A DNA stretch of 11,411 bases from CAZXBB01 sp964638815. Its GTDB lineage: Bacteria > Planctomycetota > Phycisphaerae > Phycisphaerales > SM1A02. Of the stretch, positions 1 to 6,576 are shown one piece after another. The stretch spans positions 1 to 11,411 of the forward strand of contig CAZXBB010000009.1 in NCBI GenBank assembly GCA_964638815.1, written 5' to 3'. The stretch's first letter is position 1. Each line of letters begins with the position of its first letter. The notes under the pieces are model-generated. The model was not told the DNA's origin. It did not search any database and saw only the letters and a program-made list of their open reading frames with translations. The position numbers and the translations under genes were made by a program.

Positions 1-110
1 ACGTGTCACACCCCCGTCGCGCGACCGCCCCAAACGTCCGTCACACCCCCATCGCGCGACCGCCCCGAACGTCCGTCACACCCCCGCCGCGCAACCCCCC
101 GACCGTCCCC
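1..110. repeat. 35-bp tandem repeat, about three copies
   Basis: Three consecutive 35-bp units are visible at 5-39, 40-74 and 75-109. Each starts with gtcacaccccc, continues with a cgcgcgaccgcccc-like middle and ends in cgtcc or a close variant. Units 1 and 2 differ at only a few positions; unit 3 is more diverged and grades into a plain C-run at about 106-120. Bases 1-4 (acgt) look like the end of a preceding unit, so the array may continue past the window edge. It lies just beyond the 3' end of the porin gene and does not overlap any credible coding region. Function is unknown; it is not CRISPR-like because there are no distinct spacers. Confidence 0.8.
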
Positions 111-146
111 CACCCCCCCCTCGCCACGCGCGGGGCGCCAACCCGA

Positions 147-1580
147 TCAGAACAGCAACTGGAACTGCGTCCGAATCACGATCTGCGGCTCGGAGTCCGC
201 CTGGTCGAGGCGGTAGCCGGGCAGGCTGAAGTCCCAGGGCTGATCGATCGCGTCGATGCCGAACGAGATGTCCGACGTCCATTTAAGGTCGTGACCGTCG
301 ATGTAGTAGTTCGCCCCGAGGGTCAGCACCGAGAGATTGGTGAACTCGGCCGCGCGGGTGTCGAAGAAGCCGTACTCCCAGCGTCCGAAGATCTCCCACT
401 TTGGCGAGAGATACATGCCGTACTGCACGACGAAGCCCCACGCGTTGAGGTTCAGCGTGGGCGTGTCGATCCAGTGATACATCGCCGCGATGAAAGCGGT
501 CGCCCCGCCCCACTCGATGGAGAGGTCGGCGGTCATCGCGGCCCAGCGTGTCTCGTTGCGGTTCCCGCGGCTGTTGATGCCGTTGCTCTCGGTCTTCTCG
601 GCGTGACCGGCGACGCCGACGAGCACGCCGTACTCGTCGCCGATCCGGCTCGTGAAGTCCGCGAACTGACGCCATTCGCCCGCGATGAGCCGTTCGTAGC
701 GCATCGTGACCGCGTACTCCGTGTCCTCGAGGAGCGCGGCGGTGTTCACGCGGTTGCCGCCGACGATGCCGAAGCCGCCGACGGAATCGACCGCCCCGTC
801 CGTGTAGGCAAAGCTCAGCTTCGCGGTGTCGTCGGCATACGTGAGCTCGACGCCCTCCGAGCGACCGAGGTTGTAGCTCTCGTTGATCAGCGTGCGCTCC
901 ACGGCGAGCTGGTACGCGCTCGAGACCAGCTCCTCGCGGTTGAACGGCAGCTTGAACTGGCCGAAACGCACCGTCCACTCGTTGTTCAGCCGAAGCGCCA
1001 TCCACACGTCGCGAACGAAGAAGAGCCCCTCCACCAGGCCGGGCTCGTTCCGCGTCTGGTCGGTCCGGACGAGGAACGTCAGGTCCGGAGAGAAGACGTG
1101 CCCGCGGGCGGTCAGCTTCGTGCGGGTCACCTCGAAGCCGGCGCGGTGCCGATCGGGGTCGTCGAGGAAGTTGTAGATGAAGCGGGTCTGGACCTGGCCC
1201 TCGAGCTGGAGCTTGAACCGGCCGTCGGGGCTCGCCAGGAAGAAGTGCTCGCTCCAGCCGGCCATCATGCCCGACTGCTCGTTCACGCGGGTATCGGCGT
1301 CCGCGAGCACGTCGGCGACGAGCGTGCGGATCTCCTCCGCCCGCTGCTCGGTGAGCCAGTGGTCCCCGGAGGCAGCCCGCAGCTCGTCGATCTTGATCGC
1401 CTGCTGCTCGAGCCGCTCCCGGAGGTGCCGCACCTCGGCCTTCAGATCCCCGTAGTCCGTATCGTCGTCCGGGCGGTCATCGGCGCGGGCCGGGGCCGCG
1501 AGCGTGACGAGCGTCAGCGCGAACAGGGCGCCGAACGGGACCGTCACTCGCAATCCCGTCGCTGCCATCCACCGCGTCAT
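147..1580 (-). CDS. OprP/OprO-type outer-membrane porin
   Basis: Predicted 477-residue outer-membrane beta-barrel of the phosphate-selective porin O/P family, which forms trimeric anion or general diffusion channels. The N-terminus is a signal peptide: positive MTRW, a hydrophobic stretch at about 11-28, and a likely cut after APARA (residue 33). Residues about 43-70 are heptad-like and charged (DLKAEVRHLRERLEQQ), a short coiled coil often seen before the barrel in such porins. The barrel starts near FKLQLEGQVQTRF at about 120 and shows alternating aromatic strands, the conserved RFGQFKLPFNRE segment, and a C-terminal Phe (QFQLLF) matching the BAM recognition signal. A GGAG lies 7 nt before the chosen ATG; Met5 is an alternative. 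It is monocistronic, with its own 292-nt upstream spacer. The substrate cannot be told from sequence; phosphate specificity should not be assumed. Confidence 0.88.
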   Translation of the reverse strand: MTRWMAATGLRVTVPFGALFALTLVTLAAPARADDRPDDDTDYGDLKAEVRHLRERLEQQAIKIDELRAASGDHWLTEQRAEEIRTLVADVLADADTRVNEQSGMMAGWSEHFFLASPDGRFKLQLEGQVQTRFIYNFLDDPDRHRAGFEVTRTKLTARGHVFSPDLTFLVRTDQTRNEPGLVEGLFFVRDVWMALRLNNEWTVRFGQFKLPFNREELVSSAYQLAVERTLINESYNLGRSEGVELTYADDTAKLSFAYTDGAVDSVGGFGIVGGNRVNTAALLEDTEYAVTMRYERLIAGEWRQFADFTSRIGDEYGVLVGVAGHAEKTESNGINSRGNRNETRWAAMTADLSIEWGGATAFIAAMYHWIDTPTLNLNAWGFVVQYGMYLSPKWEIFGRWEYGFFDTRAAEFTNLSVLTLGANYYIDGHDLKWTSDISFGIDAIDQPWDFSLPGYRLDQADSEPQIVIRTQFQLLF

Positions 1581-1872
1581 CCAGTGACTCCATCGACCCC
1601 ACGCCTTCCCGGCACCCGGTGGCCACGATTACGCCCCGAGGACCGCTTCGGTTCGGTTATCGGTCGAAAGGGCGTCGCGTATCCAGCATACGGGGCCCCG
1701 GCTCCCCGCCCGGATCCCCGCCCGGTTCCCCGCCGGTCCCCGCCCGGTCCCGCGCGGTCCCCCCGCGGTCCTCGCCCCGGTCCTCGCCGGCTCCCCGCCC
1801 CGGCCCTCGCCGTGGCCCACGCCGTGCTCCACGCCTCGCTCCACGCCGCGGGGCTCCCCGCCGGCGCGTCCG
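1581..1872. other. Intergenic spacer upstream of the porin
   Basis: This 292-nt spacer separates the porin start from the 3' end of the zinc-ribbon membrane gene. The porin-proximal part (1581-1690) has normal composition and should hold the porin promoter. Minus-strand AT-rich candidates for a -10 are GATAAC (1661-1656) and TATGCT (1690-1685), but neither has a convincing -35, so no promoter is called. The distal part is the C-rich quasi-repeat annotated separately. Open frames crossing the spacer are low-complexity Pro/Arg/Gly strings and are not credible proteins. Confidence 0.6.
1691..1862. repeat. C-rich degenerate tandem repeat, 10-12 bp period
   Basis: About a dozen imperfect units follow one another, with consensus close to ccccgcccggt. 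Unit length wobbles between 10 and 12 bp (for example ccccgcccggat, ccccgcccggtt, ccccgccggt, ccccgcccggt). Toward the right the units drift to ccacgccgtgct and ccacgcctcgct. The plus strand is almost entirely C and G. It sits wholly in the spacer between the zinc-ribbon gene and the porin. The wobbling period suggests replication slippage rather than a conserved protein-binding array. Confidence 0.7.
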
Positions 1873-2481
1873 TCACACCCGCGTGCCGCACTCGGGACAG
1901 CAGCCGCCGCGGGCGCGGCGCAGATCGTACCCGCATCGGACGCATCGACCGTTGAGGGCGCGCAGCCCGCGGCGCAGGTGACCCGGGCTCTCGAGGAGGA
2001 GCCAGGCCGCGAGGCCGAACAGCAGCGTTCCGATCGCGAAGCCGGGCCAGAGCGGGCGGAGCGGCAGGCGGCGGCCTCGTCCGCGGGCGATGGGATCGAG
2101 CGCCGGCACGGCGAGCGCGAACCGGTGGTCCGTGTGCTCCGGCGTAAATGACCGGGTCCGTCGCAGCGACGGGAGCGGCCACCCGAAGTCGTGCAGCTCG
2201 ATCCGCTGCTCGGTGTACAGCCGGTACCCTCGCGGCTGGCCCGGGATCCGCCGTCGCGGGTTGCTCTGCGCACCGCGAAGGCGGTAGCCGGTGCTCTCCC
2301 CGCTGAAGGCGACGCGCGGCTGTTCGGGCCATCCCGGATCGACCGCGACCGGCCAGCGTGCCTCGCCGCCCTCACGGAGGACCGGCGTGACCGCGAACAG
2401 CGCACAGCCCCACGCCACGAGCACGACGTGGACAGCGCCGATGATCAGGAAGACGAGGCTGGTTCGCACGCGGCGCGACAT
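1873..2481 (-). CDS. Membrane protein with C-terminal zinc ribbon (hypothetical)
   Basis: 202 residues of unknown function. Residues about 8-33 form one hydrophobic segment near the N-terminus, and about 144-163 (LWPGFAIGTLLFGLAAWLLL) form a second. The roughly 110 residues between them are Arg/Pro-rich and should lie outside the cytoplasm. The C-terminal tail carries a zinc-ribbon-like knuckle pair: C180xxC183 followed by GYDL, then C195xxC198 (CPECG). This tail is, from memory, a recurrent signature of Planctomycetota/Phycisphaerae membrane proteins, and the four Cys probably bind one Zn2+ on the cytoplasmic side. The gene starts only 12 nt after the stop of the MmgE/PrpD gene, so the two are probably co-transcribed. 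That closeness does not by itself imply a shared function. Confidence 0.72.
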   Translation of the reverse strand: MSRRVRTSLVFLIIGAVHVVLVAWGCALFAVTPVLREGGEARWPVAVDPGWPEQPRVAFSGESTGYRLRGAQSNPRRRIPGQPRGYRLYTEQRIELHDFGWPLPSLRRTRSFTPEHTDHRFALAVPALDPIARGRGRRLPLRPLWPGFAIGTLLFGLAAWLLLESPGHLRRGLRALNGRCVRCGYDLRRARGGCCPECGTRV

Positions 2482-2493
2482 GTGGCCGCCAGC

Positions 2494-4068
2494 CTACTCG
2501 TAGCTCCCGTGCTCCAGCAGCTCGAAGGAGAAAAGGTCGGCGACGTCCGCGGCGCTGCCCTCCTCGATGCCGTTCAGACGATCGATGACGGGCCGCGGAT
2601 CCCCCAGGGCGAGCCCGCCCAGGCAATCGAACTTCGTACCGAGGATCGAGCGCAGATCGGCCGTGGTGTTCCGCGCGTGCCCCGCCGGGTACATCACCAG
2701 GCCGCTGTCGAGCGTGCGTCCGTCGGCGAGGGTGACGACGACGGAGGTCGGGATGCCGTCGGGGTACCGGCGGTCGTACTCCGCCCCGCCGTGCTCGAAC
2801 GTGATGAGCTCCATGAGCGAGCGCGTGGCCGCGTCGAAGATCGCCTTCCCGCGGTAGTCGTCGGGGGCGAGCATCAGCTTCTGCCAGCACGCGTCGTTCG
2901 TCGGCGCGATCGGGCCGCCTCCGCCCGCCGCCGCGATCTCCTGCGCCTTGCGCAGCAGCGTCGCGACGATGTACACCATCGAGTGGTCGGCCGATTGCCG
3001 GGTCCGCGGGTCGCGCTTTGCCGGGTCGCCGATGATGCCGAACGCCGGCTCGTATGCAACGATCTTGATGGAGCGGATCACGTCCCGCCCGCGCAGCAGC
3101 TCCGGGTGCCGCTCGATGAGGTCGATCATGCCCTGCAGCGCGCCGGCGGACTGATGCTCGTACAGGCCGAGCTTGAAGTGCATGCCCATCACGGCGAAGT
3201 CGCTCCCCGCCCGCGACAGCACCAGGTCAAACGGCGACGAGCCGTCCGTCGGCTCGAACTGGCGCCAGATCGCCTCGGGATTGCGGAAGATGTCGCGCGG
3301 ACCGAGGAAGCCGGCCATCGATCGCTGCACGCAGAGGATCGCGGCCTCGGTGCTGATCGCCGCCGACGCGCCCTTGGAATCGGAGAGCTGCTTGCCGGCC
3401 CGGATCGCACGCCACGGGATGTAGTGCGCGACGAACATGCCGATCGCCGACTCGATCTGCTCCGGCGTCGCCCCCAGCATCGCCCCGTACGTCGCGGCCG
3501 AGCCGATCGCCCCGTGCACGACGTGATCGATCTTGTACGTCTTCAGGCTGAAGACCTCGGCGAGCCGGCCGCGGATCTCGTCCACGAGCACCATGCCGCG
3601 CAGCGCGTCAGCGCCGGTGAGCCCGGCCACCTGCGCCGCGGCCACCGGCACGGCGTAGAAGTCGTTGTGCCCGAACTCGCCGGCCGTGTGCCCGAGATCG
3701 GGGTTGTAGCCGAAGTTCGTGCCGTTCGAGTCCCACTCGCGCACCGCGGACGCGTTCGCCGCGATCGCCTTCTCGGGGGCGACGCGATCGGTCGCGCCGA
3801 ACACCCTCGCTCCGTCGGCCCGTGGGCAGGCGAGCGCCTCGCGCCGCAGGATCGTCGGGGCGTTCGTGCCGAGGGCGAGCGCCGAAAGTCCGCAGAGGAC
3901 ACTGTCCGTAAAGAACATCGTCGTGCGCTCGCGGACGACCGCGTCCGGGGCGCCCGCGTACGGGCCGTCCGACATGAAATCGACGGCGAAGCGACCGATG
4001 CCGAGCGCCTGGTTGGAGTCGGCGGGGAGCGTGACGGTGGCTTCGGAGGTGGTGGTGGTGGTGGTCAT
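2494..4068 (-). CDS. MmgE/PrpD family protein (2-methylcitrate dehydratase-like)
   Basis: 524 residues, slightly longer than the usual 450-490 of this cytoplasmic lyase family (2-methylcitrate dehydratase PrpD, Bacillus MmgE, cis-aconitate decarboxylase). Recognisable segments are the N-terminal helical region, the DSNGTNFGYN motif at 113-122, GHND at 133-136, EIRGRL at 164-169, DHVVHGAIG at 181-189, SKGASAA at 231-237, HFKLGLYEHQ at 297-306 and ADHSMVYIVATLL at 360-372. From remembered family alignments, D113, T117, H134 and K299 fit active-site positions; the exact substrate is unknown. No prpB or prpC neighbour is present. The ATG at 4068 is chosen because upstream in-frame sequence, back to a GTG at 4182, is translated tandem repeat. 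The start is followed by six Thr codons. No Shine-Dalgarno is visible. The gene lies downstream of fbp and 12 nt upstream of the zinc-ribbon gene. Confidence 0.85.
   Translation of the reverse strand: MTTTTTTSEATVTLPADSNQALGIGRFAVDFMSDGPYAGAPDAVVRERTTMFFTDSVLCGLSALALGTNAPTILRREALACPRADGARVFGATDRVAPEKAIAANASAVREWDSNGTNFGYNPDLGHTAGEFGHNDFYAVPVAAAQVAGLTGADALRGMVLVDEIRGRLAEVFSLKTYKIDHVVHGAIGSAATYGAMLGATPEQIESAIGMFVAHYIPWRAIRAGKQLSDSKGASAAISTEAAILCVQRSMAGFLGPRDIFRNPEAIWRQFEPTDGSSPFDLVLSRAGSDFAVMGMHFKLGLYEHQSAGALQGMIDLIERHPELLRGRDVIRSIKIVAYEPAFGIIGDPAKRDPRTRQSADHSMVYIVATLLRKAQEIAAAGGGGPIAPTNDACWQKLMLAPDDYRGKAIFDAATRSLMELITFEHGGAEYDRRYPDGIPTSVVVTLADGRTLDSGLVMYPAGHARNTTADLRSILGTKFDCLGGLALGDPRPVIDRLNGIEEGSAADVADLFSFELLEHGSYE
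4048..4065. repeat. (GGT)6 trinucleotide run in the MmgE/PrpD gene
   Basis: Six perfect GGT triplets on the plus strand, read as six ACC Thr codons immediately after the start Met. Changes in copy number would lengthen or shorten the Thr run without shifting the frame. Confidence 0.85.
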
Positions 4069-4079
4069 GGACGTGCAAT

Positions 4080-4190
4080 GCTCACGGCCCGGGGCTCGAT
4101 ACTCACGAACCGGGATTCGATATTCAGGACCCGGGCCTCGAGACTCACGACCCGGGCCTCGAGACTCGCGACCCGGGCTCACGACCCGGG
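4080..4190. repeat. 21-bp tandem repeat between fbp and mmgE
   Basis: Four full 21-bp units lie at 4080-4100, 4101-4121, 4122-4142 and 4143-4163, followed by a 13-bp truncated unit (4164-4176) and a last partial one from 4177. The consensus reads actcacgacccgggcctcgag. Many copies contain the palindromes cccggg and ctcgag. The array fills nearly all of the 127-nt gap between the fbp stop and the mmgE start. Because 21 is a multiple of three, it stays open in the mmgE frame and would encode a false RESRGPG-like 7-residue repeat if the upstream GTG were used. Function is unknown. Confidence 0.85.
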
Positions 4191-4195
4191 CGTGC

Positions 4196-5236
4196 TCAAG
4201 GCTCCAGGAATTCCACCACCTTATCGACTTCCGCCGTGCTCCCCAGCACCACCGGCGTGCGCTGGTGCAGCGCCTCCGGCCGGATGTCGAGGATCCGTTC
4301 GGTGCCGGCGAGCGCCTTGCCGCCCGCCTGCTCGACGATGAGCGCCATCGGGTTGGCCTCGTACATCAGCCGCAGCTTGCCCCCGGGGTGCGAGGCGGTC
4401 GGAGGGTAGAGGAAGACGCCGCCCCTGAGGAGCGTGCGATGCACGTCGGCCACCATCGATCCGATGTACCGGCTCGAGTAGCCGTTCGCGTGGGCGTACT
4501 CCAGGTATCGCTGGTATCCCGGCGGGAAGTTGTCCACGTACGCCTCGTTGATCGAGTAGATCTTCGACTCGTTCGGGATGCGCACGTTCCTCGCGACGAG
4601 CACGAAGGCGCCGATCGAGTAGTCGAGCACGTACATGTAGACGCCGTGCCCGGTCGTGAGCACGAACACGACGGACGATCCGTACAGGATGTACCCCGCC
4701 GCCGCCTGCCTCCATCCCGGCTGGAGGTGGTGCGGCAGCTCCTCGCCCGTCTCCTCGTTCTTGCGCGGGTTGCGGCGGTCGTTGCGCAGGATGCTGAAGA
4801 TCGTCCCGACGCCGACGCAGACGTCGAGATTCGACGAGCCGTCCAGCGGGTCGAACATGACGCAGTAGCGGCCGCCTTCCTCGCGATTGCGGAGGAAGAT
4901 CGGCGTTTCGCCCTCCTCCGACGCCAGCACCGCGATGTTGGCCCGGTCGCCGAGGCAGCGCACGATGATCTCGTTGGCGATGACGTCGAGCTTCTGCTGC
5001 CGTTCGCCGTGCGGATTGATGTCGCCGTGATCGCCGAGAACGTCCTCGATCCGCGCGCGCCGGACCTTGTTCGCGATCGTCTTCGCCGCGAGCGAGATCG
5101 CGGACAGGATCCACGAGAAGTCTCCCGTCGCCTGCGGAAACATCTGCTCTTCCGAGAGGATGTGGCTCTGCAGGGTCGTGAGATTGTCGGTCGTGAAGTG
5201 CGGCTGAAGCGGATCGAGTTCAGGCGTGGTCGTCAT
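4196..5236 (-). CDS. fbp: Class I fructose-1,6-bisphosphatase
   Basis: Hydrolyses fructose 1,6-bisphosphate to fructose 6-phosphate and phosphate, the committing step of gluconeogenesis (also used in pentose-phosphate cycling). It is cytoplasmic and needs Mg2+. The 346 residues match the usual 330-350. Clear motifs are ASEEGE with metal ligands E107/E108, FDPLDGSSN at 128-136 with D129 and D132, the substrate-binding YIGSMVADVHRTL at 257-269, and KLRLMYEANPMA at 287-298 with K287 and metal ligand E293. All catalytic residues I can map are present. Start is ATG at 5236; the family N-terminus and the short distance to the divergent gene support it. No Shine-Dalgarno is visible. It is divergent from the thiolase across a 72-nt region and is followed by the repeat spacer and mmgE, so read-through into those genes is possible. 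Confidence 0.95.
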   Translation of the reverse strand: MTTTPELDPLQPHFTTDNLTTLQSHILSEEQMFPQATGDFSWILSAISLAAKTIANKVRRARIEDVLGDHGDINPHGERQQKLDVIANEIIVRCLGDRANIAVLASEEGETPIFLRNREEGGRYCVMFDPLDGSSNLDVCVGVGTIFSILRNDRRNPRKNEETGEELPHHLQPGWRQAAAGYILYGSSVVFVLTTGHGVYMYVLDYSIGAFVLVARNVRIPNESKIYSINEAYVDNFPPGYQRYLEYAHANGYSSRYIGSMVADVHRTLLRGGVFLYPPTASHPGGKLRLMYEANPMALIVEQAGGKALAGTERILDIRPEALHQRTPVVLGSTAEVDKVVEFLEP

Positions 5237-5248
5237 TGGACACCGGGG

Positions 5249-5276
5249 CTTGGGGAATGCGGAATCTGATGATAAC
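5249..5276 (+). promoter_or_regulatory. Candidate thiolase promoter
   Basis: On the plus strand, CTTGGG (5249-5254) and GATAAC (5271-5276) are 16 nt apart, in the only AT-rich patch of the divergent region. Both hexamers are weak matches to the sigma70 consensus. Transcription would start near 5283, about 26 nt before the chosen ATG. Confidence 0.35.
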
Positions 5277-5298
5277 GTGCGTCCCTCCGGTCTGTGGA
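5269..5298 (-). promoter_or_regulatory. Candidate fbp promoter
   Basis: On the minus strand, TCCACA (5298-5293) and TATCAT (5274-5269) form a -35/-10 pair with an 18-nt spacer. The -10 matches the sigma70 consensus at 5 of 6 positions. The predicted start of transcription is near 5262, giving a leader of about 25 nt before the fbp ATG. The -10 overlaps the candidate -10 of the divergent thiolase gene. Confidence 0.45.
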
Positions 5299-5308
5299 GC
5301 CCTCAGAA

Positions 5309-6502
5309 ATGTCTCATCCCGTGATCCTCGCCGCCCGCCGCACCCCCGTCGGGCGCTTCCTCGGCGGCCTGACCCGCGTCCCCTCGCCGGCCCTCGGCGC
5401 CCACGTGATCAACGCGGTCTTCGACGACGTGCCGGCCGCCCGCGATGCCACCGACGAGTGCATCATGGGCTGCGTCCTCCAGGCGGGCCTCGGCCAGAAC
5501 CCGGCGCGGCAGGCCGGGCTTCAGGCGGGCCTACCCGACACGCTGAGCGCGCAGACGGTGAACAAGGTCTGCGGCTCGGGTCTTCAGGCCGTCATGCTCG
5601 CGGCGCAGTCGATTCGCGCCGGCGACAACGACCTCGTGGTCGCGGGCGGGTTCGAGAACATGTCAGCCGCACCGCACCTCGCCCACGTGCGGAGCGGCGT
5701 GAAATTCGGCGACGCGCCGCTCATCGATCACATGCAGCACGACGGGCTGACGTGTCCGTTCGAGGGCTGGGCGATGGGGAACGCGGCCGACCACATCGCG
5801 GAGCTCCACGACGTCAGCCGCGCCGAGCAGGACCGCTACAGCGCGCAATCCCACCGGCGGGCGGCCGCCGCAACCCGCGAAGGCCATTTCGCCAACGAGC
5901 TCGCGCCGCTGACCGGCGCGCAGGTGAAGAACCGCAAGGATCCCGGTCCCGGGGGCGGCGTCGCGCAGGACGAGGGCATCCGCGCGGACACGACGCCGGA
6001 GATCCTCGCGAAGCTCCCGGCCGCATTCAGCGAGGGCGGGACGGTCACGGCCGGCAACGCCTCGCAGATCTCCGACGGCGCGGCCGCCGTCATCGTCGCG
6101 TCCGCCGCGACGGCCGAGGCGCTCGGCGTCGCGCCGATCGTCCGGATCGTCGACGCGTGCACGGCAGGCGTCGCGCCGAAGGACATCTTCCACGCACCCG
6201 CCGTCGGCATCGGGATGCTGCTGGAGCGCAACGGTCTCACCGTCGCCGACATCGATCTCTTCGAGCTGAACGAGGCCTTCGCCGCGCAGGTGCTCGCGAA
6301 CGCGAAGGTGGTCGGCCTCGACGAGGACCGCCTCAATATATGCGGCGGCGCCATCGCGCTCGGGCACCCGATCGGCGGCTCGGGAGCACGCGTGCTCACG
6401 ACGCTCGTTCACCAGATGGTCCGGACCGGCGCCCGGCGCGGCATCGCGAGCCTGTGCCTGGGCGGCGGCAACTCGGTCAACATGCTGCTCGAGCGCGACT
6501 GA
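5309..6502 (+). CDS. Thiolase (acetyl-CoA C-acetyltransferase)
   Basis: Cytoplasmic thiolase that condenses two acetyl-CoA to acetoacetyl-CoA or, in reverse, cleaves a 3-ketoacyl-CoA. At 397 residues it matches the usual length of about 390-400. The nucleophile is C88 in NKVCGSG. The second half carries GNASQISDGAAAV at about 249-261, NEAFA, the catalytic His353 in GHPIGGSGAR, and the acid/base Cys383 in CLGGGN. All catalytic residues are intact. The ATG at 5309 is preferred over an in-frame GTG at 5294 because a GGAG lies 9 nt before it and the protein then begins directly with the family N-terminus (SHPVILAARRTPVGRF). It stands alone on the plus strand between divergent fbp and trkA. Biosynthetic (AtoB/PhaA-like) and degradative (FadA-like) roles cannot be separated from sequence alone; there is no beta-oxidation partner nearby. 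Confidence 0.9.
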   Translation: MSHPVILAARRTPVGRFLGGLTRVPSPALGAHVINAVFDDVPAARDATDECIMGCVLQAGLGQNPARQAGLQAGLPDTLSAQTVNKVCGSGLQAVMLAAQSIRAGDNDLVVAGGFENMSAAPHLAHVRSGVKFGDAPLIDHMQHDGLTCPFEGWAMGNAADHIAELHDVSRAEQDRYSAQSHRRAAAATREGHFANELAPLTGAQVKNRKDPGPGGGVAQDEGIRADTTPEILAKLPAAFSEGGTVTAGNASQISDGAAAVIVASAATAEALGVAPIVRIVDACTAGVAPKDIFHAPAVGIGMLLERNGLTVADIDLFELNEAFAAQVLANAKVVGLDEDRLNICGGAIALGHPIGGSGARVLTTLVHQMVRTGARRGIASLCLGGGNSVNMLLERD

Positions 6503-6506
6503 TCGC

Positions 6507-6535
6507 TTTCGATGGCGCGCCCGAACGAATACAAT
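6507..6535 (+). promoter_or_regulatory. Candidate trkAH promoter
   Basis: TACAAT (6530-6535) is a 5-of-6 match to the sigma70 -10 box and stands out in GC-rich surroundings. It is preceded at a 17-nt spacer by TTTCGA (6507-6512), a weak -35. It lies just after the thiolase stop and about 40 nt before the trkA ATG, giving a predicted leader of roughly 35 nt. This suggests that trkAH is transcribed independently of the thiolase. Confidence 0.55.
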
Positions 6536-6576
6536 CCCGACCTTCGTGGCGACGACCTGACGCGGGACTCTCGTTC

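Noticed and set aside
1..110. CRISPR array
   Set aside because: The units are contiguous 35-bp tandem copies with no unique spacers, and no cas genes are present.
120..146. Rho-independent terminator after the porin
   Set aside because: Only a 4-bp GCGC stem around CCC is visible on the minus strand, followed by a G-run and not by T residues.
3..1955. 650-codon plus-strand frame across the porin gene
   Set aside because: Antisense shadow of the porin plus translated tandem repeats at both ends. The start lies in the 35-bp repeat array and the product is low-complexity Pro/Arg/Val-rich.
4080..4190. Riboswitch or attachment site between fbp and mmgE
   Set aside because: The sequence is explained by simple 21-bp tandem duplication. 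I see no known aptamer core, integrase gene or tRNA nearby.
2191..4341. 716-codon plus-strand frame across the zinc-ribbon and MmgE/PrpD genes
   Set aside because: Composition is typical of an antisense shadow, and it spans two genes, their spacer and the 21-bp repeat. The opposite strand has real family motifs.
5236..6576. Upstream extension of the trkA frame through the thiolase
   Set aside because: The frame is open but encodes Arg/Gly-rich nonsense in a different frame from the thiolase. TrkA family similarity begins at the ATG at 6577.
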